Shown in pieces: positions 50,664 to 60,500 of a stretch of 64,000 nt of DNA. How positions within the stretch are numbered: position 1 is the stretch's first letter; each line of letters begins with the position of its first letter. Location of the stretch: the NCBI RefSeq assembly GCF_052114605.1, contig NZ_JBFRFB010000003.1, forward strand, positions 1 through 64,000. The letters are read 5' to 3'. The notes under the pieces were generated by a model. It was given only the letters and a program-made list of their open reading frames with translations, searched no databases and had not been told where the DNA came from. A program made the position numbers and the translations under genes. This DNA is from Microvirga sp052114605. Its GTDB lineage: Bacteria > Pseudomonadota > Alphaproteobacteria > Rhizobiales > Beijerinckiaceae.

Positions 50664-50972
50664 CGCTGGAAGGCCCCGTTCACTTTTAGCGGCGATCCTC
50701 TCTTGGGAGCCGTCTCTCTCGAATGATCGCAATCGCGACCTTCCCTCAACTCTTACAGAACAACGTTCTCGCTGAGAAGGGGCTCATACACGGGGTTTCG
50801 TATGAGCGATGTCTTCCCGGCAAGACCCCATGACGACTTGACGGCCAAGGTTCACGAAATCCGCTCGTGATACTCGCATCAGGCCGTCTATCGCGCCGGG
50901 CAGGAGAGCAGGACCGCATCGCTCGAGAGGGCCGGTTCTGCACCCAGTCATCTTTGTGGTGCCGCGGGCCGG
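50664..50972. other. Intergenic region between cfa and the cyclase gene
   Basis: The 309 bases are upstream of the cyclase and downstream of the cyclopropane synthase. Short frames here are arginine- and serine-rich shadows. A small hairpin TTCTC-GCT-GAGAA lies at about 50766-50778. No terminator or promoter could be assigned with confidence. Confidence 0.4.
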
Positions 50973-52247
50973 TCAGCCGGCCTGCAATTCCGCTTCCGCA
51001 GCCTTGAGGCTTGTTAGCCTCTCGGCTTCCTTGTCCTTATAGGCGCGCTGCGTATCGGTGATGTAGTCGCGGACGATGGGAGCGGCATCGCGTTTGCGGG
51101 CAAGCTGCATGTGGAACACGAGCTGGCTGCCTGTCGTGAACATGGTCTCCGCACTGATGAGATAGAACTCGAACATGCGGCAGAAGCGCTCGTCGTACAT
51201 GGCCGCGATCTTCTCGCGGTTCGCCTCAAAGCGGCGGTGCCAATGGTTGAGCGTCTTGGCGTAGTGCAGGCGCAGGAACTCAAGATCCGTCACCCAAAGC
51301 TGGTTCTGCTCCACGACGGGGAAGACTTCCGACAGGGCGGGGGAATAGGCGCCTGGGAAGATGTACTTGCGCAGCCATGGGCTTGCGGTGCCGGGCGGGC
51401 TCATCTTGCCGATGGAGTGCAGCACCATCAGGCCATCGTCGTCGAGCAGCGCATTCACCTTGGCGAAGAACTCGTTGTAATGATGAACGCCCACATGCTC
51501 GAACATGCCGACCGACACGATGCGGTCGAAGCGCCTGTCCATCTTGCGGTAATCGAGCAATTCGAAGCGTACGCGATCCGACAGGCCCGCACGCCGCGCC
51601 TTCTCGTTCGACAATTCGTATTGCTCCTTGGAAAGCGTGACGCCGGTGACGTCTACGTCTTCCATGGAAGCGAGATAGAGCGCGAGATCACCCCAGCCGC
51701 TTCCGATGTCGAGGATCTTCAAGCCAGGCTTGAGCTGGAGCTTGGATGCGATGAGACGAAGCTTGTTCTGCTGAGCCTCTTCGAGCGTATCGTCATCGTT
51801 GACAAAATAGGCGCAGGAATACTGCATGCCCTTGTCGAGGAAGAGTTTGTAGAAGTCGTTGCCGAGATCATAGTGATGCGCCACATTTTGTTGCGCCTTG
51901 CCGACCGGATTGGCCTGCTGAAAGCGCTTCACGGTCCGCGAGATGCGCTTGAGCACGTTCTGCAGCGGATAATTCGCCAGCGTCGAGCGGTTCATCGAAA
52001 ACAGGTTGAGAAAGTCACGCAGGCCCGATCCATCCTCGAAGCTCATGCGCCCGTCCATATAGGCCTCGCCCGCATGAAGCTCGGGGTTCAGGAAGAGCTT
52101 GTGGTAAAGCGATTTGTCCGTCAGCCGCATTGTTACGCTGGGGCCGGGCTTCTCCCCGCCGAAGACATGCACACCGCCCTCGGCATCGATCACCTTCAAG
52201 GTGCCTGCGCGGATGAAGGATTTCAGCATGTGGGACAGGGGAAACAT
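50973..52247 (-). CDS. cfa: Cyclopropane-fatty-acyl-phospholipid synthase
   Basis: The 424-residue SAM-dependent enzyme adds a methylene bridge to unsaturated membrane lipids. An amino domain (about 1-115) is followed by the methyltransferase core: NVAHHYDLGNDFYKLFLD, YSCAYF, SAM motif ILDIGSGWGDLALYLAS near residue 200, and VSVGMFEHVGVHHY. The end includes LRLHYAKTLNHWHRRFEAN, a family signature. It may modify membranes under stress or in stationary phase. Several paralogues are common in Rhizobiales, so the exact lipid product is not certain. Confidence 0.92.
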   Translation of the reverse strand: MFPLSHMLKSFIRAGTLKVIDAEGGVHVFGGEKPGPSVTMRLTDKSLYHKLFLNPELHAGEAYMDGRMSFEDGSGLRDFLNLFSMNRSTLANYPLQNVLKRISRTVKRFQQANPVGKAQQNVAHHYDLGNDFYKLFLDKGMQYSCAYFVNDDDTLEEAQQNKLRLIASKLQLKPGLKILDIGSGWGDLALYLASMEDVDVTGVTLSKEQYELSNEKARRAGLSDRVRFELLDYRKMDRRFDRIVSVGMFEHVGVHHYNEFFAKVNALLDDDGLMVLHSIGKMSPPGTASPWLRKYIFPGAYSPALSEVFPVVEQNQLWVTDLEFLRLHYAKTLNHWHRRFEANREKIAAMYDERFCRMFEFYLISAETMFTTGSQLVFHMQLARKRDAAPIVRDYITDTQRAYKDKEAERLTSLKAAEAELQAG

Positions 52248-52349
52248 TGAGGCCTCTCAAGCTTAAGCGATCTGCTGCGGATGGTTCCACAGTTGCAGGC
52301 ATATGGCTAGTGGGGCGTCACAAGGTGATTATTGCCAGGTAATTTCCTG

Positions 52350-52376
52350 CGTCATGCCCGGGTTTGTCCCGGACCC
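52350..52376. repeat. GTCATGCCCGGG-type intergenic repeat copy
   Basis: GTCATGCCCGGG, TTTG, then TCCCGGACCC form a small palindrome: CCGGG (52358-52362) pairs with CCCGG (52368-52372). Similar GTCATG-CCCGGG-TTGTCCCGG units are scattered between genes in many Rhizobiales genomes. Only one copy is in this window, so family membership is from memory. Confidence 0.45.
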
Positions 52377-52475
52377 GAAGGGCCATGGCGGAGGCGTGAA
52401 ATTCTGCGTCTTTGGACCATGGTGCGGTTGAAAGCATGGATGACCGCAACAAGTGCGGCCATGAGAACAGTGATC

Positions 52476-54863
52476 TTAACCCAATGCCTCGACGAAACTG
52501 TCGAGCACCATCTTTCGTCCTGCCTTGTCGAATTCGACCGTGAGTTTGTTGCCGTCTACGGCCTCAATCGTGCCGGGGCCGAACTTCGTGTGCAGCACGC
52601 GGCCTCCGATGGCGAAGCCGGAGCTACCGGTGGATTTTGCCACAAGCTCGCCTTCGATCATCATCGGTCCACGACGCTCGCCCGAACGGCGGGCGGAATA
52701 GCCGCCATCATCGGTGCTCGCACGATGAGCCTGCGCGCGCTGCCAGCCGGGCGTCTGATAGGACGAGCCGCTGAAAGGCTGCGTGCGGTCGAAGCGTGAA
52801 CCCCCATAGCCGCCGCCATAGGAGAAGTTCGCGGGCGCTTCCATGATCTCCACATTGGCCTCGGGCAGATCGTCGATGAAACGGCTCGGCACCGTCGAGT
52901 TCCAGAGGCCGTGAATGCGGCGGTTGGAGGCGAAGTAGATCTTCGCGCTGCGGCGCGCGCGGGTGAGGCCCACATGCGCGAGGCGCCGTTCTTCCTCCAG
53001 GCCTGCGCGTCCGCTCTCGTCGAGCGCACGCTGATTGGGGAGCAGGCCCTCCTCCCAACCGGGCAGGAATACCGTGTTGAACTCAAGTCCCTTCGCCGCG
53101 TGCAGCGTCATCAGGCTTACGCGTTCCGTCGTGTCGCTCTCGTTGGCTTCCATCACCAGAGAGACATGCTCAAGGAAGCTCTGAAGATCCGGGAACTCCT
53201 CCATGGAGCGCACAAGTTCTTTCAGGTTTTCGAGGCGCCCCGCCGCATCGGCGGATTTGTCCTTCTGCCACATGTCGGTATAGCCGGATTCTTCCAGCAC
53301 CGTCTGGGCGACTTCAGATTGCGACATGGTCTCGGACAGCTTCGACCAGCGTCCGAACGAGATCAGCAGATCACGCAGCGTCGCGCGCGGTTTCGGTTTC
53401 AGCTCATCGGTTTCGACGATGAAGCGCGCGGCTTCCACCAGCGGCACGCGGGCTGCGCGCGCATGGTTGTGCAGCACCTGGATGGTGGCATCGCCGAGGC
53501 CGCGCTTGGGCACATTCACGATGCGCTCGAAGGCAAGATCGTCGGCAGGTTGGTTGACGACGCGCAGATAAGCGAGCGCGTCACGAATTTCCGCGCGCTC
53601 GTAGAAGCGTGGGCCGCCGATGACGCGATAGGGCACGCCGAGCTGCACGAGGCGATCTTCGATCTCGCGCATCTGCGCGGAGATGCGCACGAGGATCGCA
53701 ACCTCCGAGAGCGGGTGCTGCTTGGAATGAAGTGCCTCGATCTCTTCGCCGATCAGGCGCGCCTCGTCCTCGGAATCCCATGCGCCGGTGATCGAGACCT
53801 TTTCGCCGAGTTCGTCCTCGGTGCGAAGCGTCTTGCCGAGACGGCCCTGGTTCTTCGCGATCAGCACGGAAGCCGCAGAAAGAATGTGTCCTGTCGAGCG
53901 ATAATTGCGTTCGAGGCGGATCACAGTCGCGCCGGGGAAGTCGTGTTCGAAGCGCAGGATGTTGTCCACTTCCGCGCCGCGCCAGCCATAGATCGACTGA
54001 TCGTCATCGCCGACGCAGCACAGGTTCTTGCGCTTCTGTGCGAGCAGGCGCAGCCAGAGATATTGCGCGACGTTCGTGTCCTGATACTCGTCCACGAGCA
54101 TGTAGCGGAATCGTTCCTGATAGCTCTCCAGAATGTCCGGATGCTCGCGCCAGAGACGCAGGCATTCGAGCAGCAGGTCGCCGAAATCGACCGCGTTCAG
54201 AACCTTCAGGCGCTCCTGATAAGCGCGATAGAGCTTGCCGCCCATGCCGTTCGCATAAGCGCCTGCTTCACCGGCGGCGACCTGATCAGGGCCGAGGCCA
54301 CGGTTCTTCCAGCTGTCGATGAGACCGGCGAGCTGGCGGGCGGGCCAGCGCTTCTCGTCGATGCCCTCGGCCTCGATCACCTGCTTCATCAGGCGCAGCT
54401 GGTCGTCGGTGCCGAGAATGGTGAAGTCGGAGCGCAGGCCCACCAGCTCGGCATGTCGGCGCAGGATCTTGGTGCCGATGGAGTGGAAGGTGCCGAGCCA
54501 TTGCATGCCCTCGGCGACCTCGCCGATGGCGCGGCCGATGCGCTCGCGCATCTCGCGGGCAGCCTTGTTGGTGAAGGTCACGGACAGGATCTGCGACGGC
54601 CAAGCTTTCCCGGTGGCGATCAGGTGAGCGATGCGGGTCGTGAGCACCCGAGTCTTGCCCGTGCCCGCGCCGGCAAGCACGAGAACGGGGCCTTCCGTGG
54701 CTTCCACGGCGGCGCGCTGCTCCGGGTTCAAGCCGTTCAGATAAAGCGTTTGAGGCGCTACAGCGGCCCGCGCGCGGGCGCTCAAGGAACCGGCGGAGGG
54801 CTGGTGCGCAAGATCGTCGCTCGGGTCGGGGCTGTTGTCAGGCTGATTCATCGGCGCGACCAT
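52476..54863 (-). CDS. uvrD: ATP-dependent DNA helicase UvrD/PcrA
   Basis: The 795-residue superfamily 1A 3'-5' helicase serves nucleotide-excision and mismatch repair. Motifs in order are LVLAGAGTGKTRVLTTRIAHL (Walker A near residues 55-75, quoted to its end), VDEYQDTN, VGDDDQSIYGWRGA, LERNYRSTGHIL, VSLMTLHAAKGLEF and VGLTRARR. The last 40 residues (FGPGTIEAVDGNKLTVEF) are the Tudor-like domain that docks on RNA polymerase. Start ATG 54863; a second ATG is at 54851. Confidence 0.95.
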   Translation of the reverse strand: MVAPMNQPDNSPDPSDDLAHQPSAGSLSARARAAVAPQTLYLNGLNPEQRAAVEATEGPVLVLAGAGTGKTRVLTTRIAHLIATGKAWPSQILSVTFTNKAAREMRERIGRAIGEVAEGMQWLGTFHSIGTKILRRHAELVGLRSDFTILGTDDQLRLMKQVIEAEGIDEKRWPARQLAGLIDSWKNRGLGPDQVAAGEAGAYANGMGGKLYRAYQERLKVLNAVDFGDLLLECLRLWREHPDILESYQERFRYMLVDEYQDTNVAQYLWLRLLAQKRKNLCCVGDDDQSIYGWRGAEVDNILRFEHDFPGATVIRLERNYRSTGHILSAASVLIAKNQGRLGKTLRTEDELGEKVSITGAWDSEDEARLIGEEIEALHSKQHPLSEVAILVRISAQMREIEDRLVQLGVPYRVIGGPRFYERAEIRDALAYLRVVNQPADDLAFERIVNVPKRGLGDATIQVLHNHARAARVPLVEAARFIVETDELKPKPRATLRDLLISFGRWSKLSETMSQSEVAQTVLEESGYTDMWQKDKSADAAGRLENLKELVRSMEEFPDLQSFLEHVSLVMEANESDTTERVSLMTLHAAKGLEFNTVFLPGWEEGLLPNQRALDESGRAGLEEERRLAHVGLTRARRSAKIYFASNRRIHGLWNSTVPSRFIDDLPEANVEIMEAPANFSYGGGYGGSRFDRTQPFSGSSYQTPGWQRAQAHRASTDDGGYSARRSGERRGPMMIEGELVAKSTGSSGFAIGGRVLHTKFGPGTIEAVDGNKLTVEFDKAGRKMVLDSFVEALG

Positions 54864-54999
54864 GGATCAAAAGGCGAACGGCGTCGAGCCCGGAAATGCC
54901 TGCCAAGGGGCCTAGAGGATAAGGGCTTCAACTCGCCGGCGTTGCCGGAAAAGGGTGTCACGCCCATATGGGGATTGTAAGCCGCAAAGGAAATGTCTT

Positions 55000-55272
55000 A
55001 TGCGCCGAGCAATAGCCGCCGCCCTCTGCCTCAGCTTCGCCATGGCCTCCATGGCGGAAGCCCAGACGCGTCTGCCGCGCAAGACCCGTTCGGAGCGTCA
55101 GGTCGAGGACATCAACCGCAATCTGCAGCAGGAACAGCGCGTGCGCGGGATCGAGCAGCAGATTCAAACGAACAACAACCAGATCCGCCAGAATATCGAC
55201 CGGCAGAGGACATTCGATAATGCGCCCTCGACCTTCAGGCCACGGTGTCCGGCAGGTGCGATCGGCTGTTAA
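55000..55272 (+). CDS. Small secreted hypothetical protein
   Basis: The 90-residue protein has a clear signal peptide (MRRAIAAALCLSFAMASMAEA). It is followed by a Gln/Asn/Arg-rich helical stretch (VEDINRNLQQEQRVRGIEQQ and on) and a short tail with two cysteines that could form a disulfide (CPAGAIGC). AAGGA lies eight bases before the ATG at 55000. No function is recognised. Its stop overlaps that of the convergent thioesterase gene in TTAA. Confidence 0.75.
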   Translation: MRRAIAAALCLSFAMASMAEAQTRLPRKTRSERQVEDINRNLQQEQRVRGIEQQIQTNNNQIRQNIDRQRTFDNAPSTFRPRCPAGAIGC

Positions 55273-55817
55273 TGCCGCGTGCCTAAGGCGAGCAGGGCTT
55301 CATGAGCCTCTGATTTGACCGGAATGCCGATGACCCTTCCCAAGGGCTGCGGCTTGGCGAGGCGGCCGTGGGCTGCCTTCATGACGGCGAGATTGGCGCC
55401 GATATCGTCGGGGAAGGGGGTGACCTTGCGGGTTTCCAGGTTCACATGGAGAGACATGCCTTCCATCGTGGCGGATACCCACCCCTCAGTCGCATGGCGA
55501 ATTTCCAGATAGTAGTGCAGGCGTTTCTCGTCATGATCGACCAGTTGGAAAGTCACGCGGACCGGGTCGTTCAGCTTCAGCTCACGCTTGTAGACGGTGT
55601 GGACCTCGGCCGTGAAGAAGGAGCCCTTCCGCTCCTCTGCATCATCCGGCCCGATGCCGAGAAGGTCGAACGCTTCAGCCATCGCCCGGTCGAAGATCAC
55701 GTGATAGTAGGCCATGTTCAAATGGCCGTTGAAATCGATCCAGGCGGGCTCGACCCTCATCGTGGACGACACGAAGGGAGCGAAAAAGAACACCGGAGTT
55801 CGCTTCCTCATGGTCAA
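55269..55817 (-). CDS. Thioesterase-family protein (4HBT hotdog fold)
   Basis: The 182-residue hotdog-fold protein probably hydrolyses an acyl-CoA. The 4HBT motif appears as WIDFNGHLNMAYY near residues 26-38, followed by TVYKRELKLNDPVRVTF and SATMEGMSLHVNL. The substrate is unknown. Betainyl-CoA thioesterases of carnitine breakdown have a similar layout, which I could not test. The TTG at 55817 has GAGGG six bases upstream, while an ATG two codons later has poorer spacing, so the TTG start is plausible. It is divergent from the lactate dehydrogenase gene. Confidence 0.75.
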   Translation of the reverse strand: MTMRKRTPVFFFAPFVSSTMRVEPAWIDFNGHLNMAYYHVIFDRAMAEAFDLLGIGPDDAEERKGSFFTAEVHTVYKRELKLNDPVRVTFQLVDHDEKRLHYYLEIRHATEGWVSATMEGMSLHVNLETRKVTPFPDDIGANLAVMKAAHGRLAKPQPLGRVIGIPVKSEAHEALLALGTRH

Positions 55818-55865
55818 TTCTTTCCCTCAACCGTGGCCACGACGGCTCTCCTCCTTGTGCAGGAC

Positions 55866-55885
55866 ATGAACGTTAGCACGTTCAT
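55866..55885. promoter_or_regulatory. Perfect palindrome in the thioesterase/dehydrogenase divergent region
   Basis: ATGAACG (55866-55872) and CGTTCAT (55879-55885) are exact reverse complements around TTAGCA. The element lies between two divergent genes, about 50 and 108 bases from their starts, as an operator would. No regulator gene is adjacent, so the binding protein is unknown. Confidence 0.4.
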
Positions 55886-55992
55886 CGGCTTCGTAAATCG
55901 TGTTGTTGCTTGATGTGTCATCCAGAGTATTGCGTTCATGCAGGTTTTGGTAGGTATGGATAACGAGCATCACAATCGGAACTGAAGCCAAT

Positions 55993-57408
55993 ATGAACGC
56001 CCCCCTTGCTTCCGGCCGTCCCCGGGCCGCGGAAGCCGCTATTGCCGCCCTTTCGTCCGAGTTGTCGCAGCGCTTCGGCGACAGGGTCGCAACCTCGGCC
56101 ACTGTCCGCGAGCAGCACGGCCACACCTTGACCTGGGTGAAGAACCAGCCGCCGGATCTCGTAGTCTATGCCAGGACGACGGAGGAGGTCTCCGAGATCG
56201 TCAAACTTTGCTCAGGCAACGACGTGCCGGTCATCGCCTTTGGCACAGGCACCTCGCTGGAAGGTCATATCAACGCACCTTACGGCGGTGTTTCCATCGA
56301 TCTGAGCCTTATGAAGCGCATCATCGCCGTGCATGAGGAGGATCTGGACTGCGTGGTCGAGGCGGGTGTGACCCGCAAGGAACTCAACGAGTCCTTACGC
56401 GATAAGGGTCTGTTCTTCCCCATCGATCCCGGCGCCGATGCCTCCATCGGCGGCATGGTGGCCACCCGCGCCTCCGGCACCAATGCGGTGCGGTACGGAA
56501 CCATGAAGGACGTGGTGCTGGCGCTGACCGTGGTGCTGCCGAACGGCGAGATCGTGAAAACCGCGAGCCGCGCCAAGAAAAGCTCGGCGGGCTATGACCT
56601 CACCCGCCTCATGATCGGCTCCGAGGGTACGCTCGGCATCATCACCGAGATCACCCTGAAGCTGAACGGCATCCCGGAAGCCATCTCCGCCGGGATCTGC
56701 CCGTTCCCGAGCGTCAAGGCCGCCTGCGATGCGGTGATCATGACGATCCAGTCCGGCATCCCGGTCGCACGCATAGAGCTGCTCGACGAGGTGCAGGTGA
56801 GGGCGGTCAACCTGCACTCCAAGCTCACCCTGCCGGAAAGTCCGCTGCTGCTTCTGGAATTCCACGGCACCGACACCGGGGTTCAGGAGCAGGCGGAGCG
56901 TTTCGGCGAGATCGCCGTCGAGTTCGAGGGCGGGCCGTTCGAATGGGCGACCAAGCCCGAGGAGCGCTCGCGCCTCTGGCAGGCCCGGCATGACGCCTAT
57001 TGGGCGGCAAAGGGCCTGCGCCCCGGCGCCCAATCGGTGGCCACAGATGTGTGCGTGCCGATCTCGCGTCTGGCCGAATGCGTGGACGAGACCAAGCGGG
57101 ATATCCTCGAAAGCGGCCTCATCGCTCCCATCGTAGGCCATGTGGGCGACGGCAACTTCCACGTTCAACCCCTTGTGAACACGGACGATCCGGCTGAGAT
57201 CGCCGCCTGCGAGGCTTTCGTGGACCGGCTGGTGCGCCGGGCCGTCGCCATGGAGGGTACCTGCACGGGCGAGCATGGCGTGGGCCAGAAGAAGATGAAG
57301 TACCTGGAACTCGAGCACGGCCCTGCTGCTCTGGGCCTGATGCGCGTCTTGAAACAGGCCATAGACCCGCACAACATCATGAATCCCGGCAAGATCGTTG
57401 CACTTTGA
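55993..57408 (+). CDS. FAD-linked D-lactate dehydrogenase (cytochrome) / GlcD-like oxidase
   Basis: The 471-residue flavoprotein oxidises a 2-hydroxy acid, most likely D-lactate, passing electrons to the respiratory chain. The PCMH-type FAD domain has PVIAFGTGTSLEGHINAP, DPGADASIGGMVATRASGTNAVRYGTMKD (two adjacent family blocks) and GSEGTLGIITEITL. The FAD-oxidase C domain ends with GEHGVGQKKMKYLELE and HNIMNPGKI. No GlcE/GlcF partners are nearby, which favours a stand-alone D-lactate dehydrogenase over glycolate oxidase. I see no signal peptide. Confidence 0.85.
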   Translation: MNAPLASGRPRAAEAAIAALSSELSQRFGDRVATSATVREQHGHTLTWVKNQPPDLVVYARTTEEVSEIVKLCSGNDVPVIAFGTGTSLEGHINAPYGGVSIDLSLMKRIIAVHEEDLDCVVEAGVTRKELNESLRDKGLFFPIDPGADASIGGMVATRASGTNAVRYGTMKDVVLALTVVLPNGEIVKTASRAKKSSAGYDLTRLMIGSEGTLGIITEITLKLNGIPEAISAGICPFPSVKAACDAVIMTIQSGIPVARIELLDEVQVRAVNLHSKLTLPESPLLLLEFHGTDTGVQEQAERFGEIAVEFEGGPFEWATKPEERSRLWQARHDAYWAAKGLRPGAQSVATDVCVPISRLAECVDETKRDILESGLIAPIVGHVGDGNFHVQPLVNTDDPAEIAACEAFVDRLVRRAVAMEGTCTGEHGVGQKKMKYLELEHGPAALGLMRVLKQAIDPHNIMNPGKIVAL

Positions 57409-57470
57409 CGGTGGAAGGATCCCCCGGGACGCTCCCGCTCGCATATGGCATGGTCTAAAGAGCCCTTAGA

Positions 57471-57559
57471 GCATTTTTCGGTGAGGTGGATCCGGCTCAC
57501 CGTCAAAAAATGCGGTAACCAAAAGCGAGAGCTGATTCCATGCCAATGGAAACGGCTCT
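57471..57559. repeat. Rhizobial RIME-like mosaic element (two palindromes)
   Basis: The first palindrome, GCATTTTT plus GGTGAG (57471-57485) opposite CTCACC plus AAAAAATGC (57496-57513), is followed by a second. That one is AGAGCTGATTCCA (57528-57540) opposite TGGAAACGGCTCT (57547-57559), imperfect. The sequence resembles the GAGCATTTT...AAAATGCG intergenic elements widespread in Rhizobiales. It lies between the dehydrogenase and AsmA genes. Confidence 0.65.
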
Positions 57560-57583
57560 AATGAATCGGAGACGTTAAGCCTC

Positions 57584-60500
57584 TTGCGCGATATCCTGAC
57601 GATCATCGCAGCCGTCATGATCCTGATCCTGGCGATCGCCGTCGCGGCTCCTCCGCTCATCAGCTGGGAGGACCACCGCGAGACGATCGATGGGATGATC
57701 TCGCGCGCGTCGGGCACTGAGGCGCGGACCGAAGGCGCCATCGGCATCCGGCTTCTGCCGGAGCCGAGGATCGTGCTGGATCGTCTGAGGCTCGGCGGCA
57801 AGACGCCGGATTCTCCGACGCTCACGGCTGACAGTGTCCATGCCGAGATCGCTCTGACGCCCCTCATGAGTGGCGAGGTGCGCTTCACGGAAACCAGGAT
57901 CGGGCGCGCGGATATCCGGGTGCCGGTTTCCGGCAGCGGCAGCTGGCGCCTGCCTCCCGATCTCGTGGCGGGCAGCGGACGCAGCCGCGAATGGGCCATC
58001 GAGAGCCTGAGCGTCGGCCAGCTTCTCGTCACCACCCAGACGGCGGACACGGGCCGCACCAACCAGGCCTTTGCCGAGAACGTGCATATCGAGGGGCAGA
58101 AGCTGATCGGCCCCTGGCGCGTGGAGGGCACCACGTCCGGCGTTCCCTTTCGCCTCGTCACGGGCGAGCTGACCGAGGACAAGCAGGTCCAGGTCAAGCT
58201 GTCCGGCGGCGGCGATATCTATCCGCGCTTCGATATCGATGCACGTCTTGCCCTCGATGAGACAACCGGCGACACGACGGTGCCGGTCGTGACAGGCAAG
58301 GCGAAGGTGCTGTTCGGCCCACCGGCGCAGATTGCCGCAGCGGGCATTCCGATCCCCATTACGGTCGAAACCGACTTCAAGACGCAGAGTGGCGCGGTCG
58401 TCCTGTCTCCGGTCAGCATGGAGGCGGGCGAGGGCGGGGCGAGCCTTCGCATGACGGGCGAGGGCAGCATCGGCCTCGACACGCCGCGCATCGCCCTGAA
58501 GCTCGAAGGGCGGCGGCTCGATGCGGACAGTTTCATCCTGTCCTCGAACGGGCAGGACTTCAAAACCCGCCTTCAGGCATGGTCGCTGCCGCCGATCAGC
58601 GTGCCCATCGATCTCGATCTCAAGATCGACAGCATCGGTCTGGGCCAGGAAGACCTGACCAACGCCAATCTCCGCCTGTCGCTGGAGCGCGGCAAGGCAC
58701 GTCTGGAGCGGATCGAGTTCAATGCTCCCGGCGAGACGCGGGTGGGTCTGGAGGGCGAACTCGGCCTGACCACGCAGGGCGGAATCGAAGGCAAGGTGGC
58801 GCTCGCCTCCAACGCATCCGACCGGCTGGCGCGCTATCTCGACCGTATCAACATCCGCTCGCCCTTCCTCGCGGTGCTGGATGGGCGCCCGGTGGAGATT
58901 TCCTCGGATATCGCTTTCAGCAATCCAATCCTCTCTTTAAACCGCATGCGCCTGAAGCTCGGGGATGCCGTCACCACCGGCAATGCCCGCTACACCGCGC
59001 CGGAGGGCAACGAGCGCGGCAAGCTCGAAGCGCAGGTCGCAATTCAGAGCCTCAACCTCGATCAGCTGCCGCACCTCTCTAGTGTCTTCGCAGCCACGCA
59101 GAACACGGATGTGGGCTTCATTCTCGAAGCGCGCGGCGTCAGCGCCGGCAAGAGCCAGCAAACAGGACGTATATCGGCCCGCGTCCTCTCGGATGGTACG
59201 GCCCTTATGGTCGAAGCCCTCGACATCGTGGACCTTGCGGGCGCCAATGCCCGCGTCAGCGGCCGTATCGCGCCGGATGGCTCGGGGAGCATCACCGGCA
59301 AGGTGACGGCGCAGCGCGCGGCACCTCTCGTCGATCTCATCGGCAGCGTCTGGATCGGTGGCGTATCCAAGCTCGTGCCGTACTTCCTGCGGGAAGGCGC
59401 GCTCGATGTGCAGGTGACGACCGAGCGCGTCGCCCCGCCGCCCGGCTCATCCGAGGTTCGGCTTCGCACGACCGCGAAAGGAACGGCCGCAGGCGGTTCC
59501 ATCGACGGCAGGGTCGATTCCGTGGATGGGCGCACGCAGAGCCTCGACCTGACGCTCGCGACACAGACCACCGGGCGCTGGGTCAACCGGCCCAATGTGG
59601 CCGGCTTGAACCAGCCGTCCCAGGTGACGCTGCGCGGCACGCGCGTCGGCTCGGGCCTTTTCAACGTCACCATGGCAGGCGATGTGGCCGGCGTTCGGAT
59701 CACCACCCAGCGGCCTTTCGCGTTGAGCGAGAGCGATGAGGTGGTGGATAGCGGCGAGGCGGAAATCGCGACCGCCGACTTCACGCCCTTCCTGCTCCTG
59801 CTCGGCGACGGCGCGGGCGTCAAGCCGCCGGTGCCCGTCAATGCCCGTGTGGTGCTGGGGCGCGTGCGGGATTCGAGCTCCTTCAACGTCACAGGCAAGA
59901 TCGGCGGCTACGATGTGCAGGCTGCGCTCAATGCCCGCTCACGTTCGGAGATCGGCGGCGAGGTTTCCGTCGACAAGCTGTCCCTGCCGTGGCTGACGGC
60001 GGCTTTGGCTCTCAACATTCCCGGCGATCCCGCCGCTACCTCGATCTGGTCCACGAACAAATTCGGCCAGAGCGGGCGTCTGGTGAGCGGTGGGCAGGTG
60101 ACGTTCCGCGTCGGGACGCTTGATCTGGGCCGCGGCCTTCAGGGCACGCGGGCGAGCTTCAGGGTCGAAGCGCAGTCGGACGGCATTTCGATCCGCGATC
60201 TCGAAGCCAGCATCGGCAACGGTCGCATGACTGGCGCCACGACCATCACGCGCCAGGGCGAATTGGCGACCGTGGTGGGCGAGGGCGCCTTGCAGGATGT
60301 GCCGCTCTGGGCTCTCGGTGGCGCGACGCCCTTCGAGGCGACCTTGTCGGGTTCGCTCAAGTTCGGTTCGGCGGGCGCAAGTGTGTCCGAGCTTGTCTCA
60401 GGGCTCGGCGGCGCCGGCGATTGGCGCGTGACGAAACTGCGCGTTCCCTCGGCGGACCCTTCCGTTTTCGACAGGGCGCTCAAGCGCGCGCTTTCTGAGA

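Noticed and set aside
52911..54980. Plus-strand open frame of 689 codons opposite uvrD
   Set aside because: The opposite strand carries all UvrD motifs. This frame is the GC-driven shadow.
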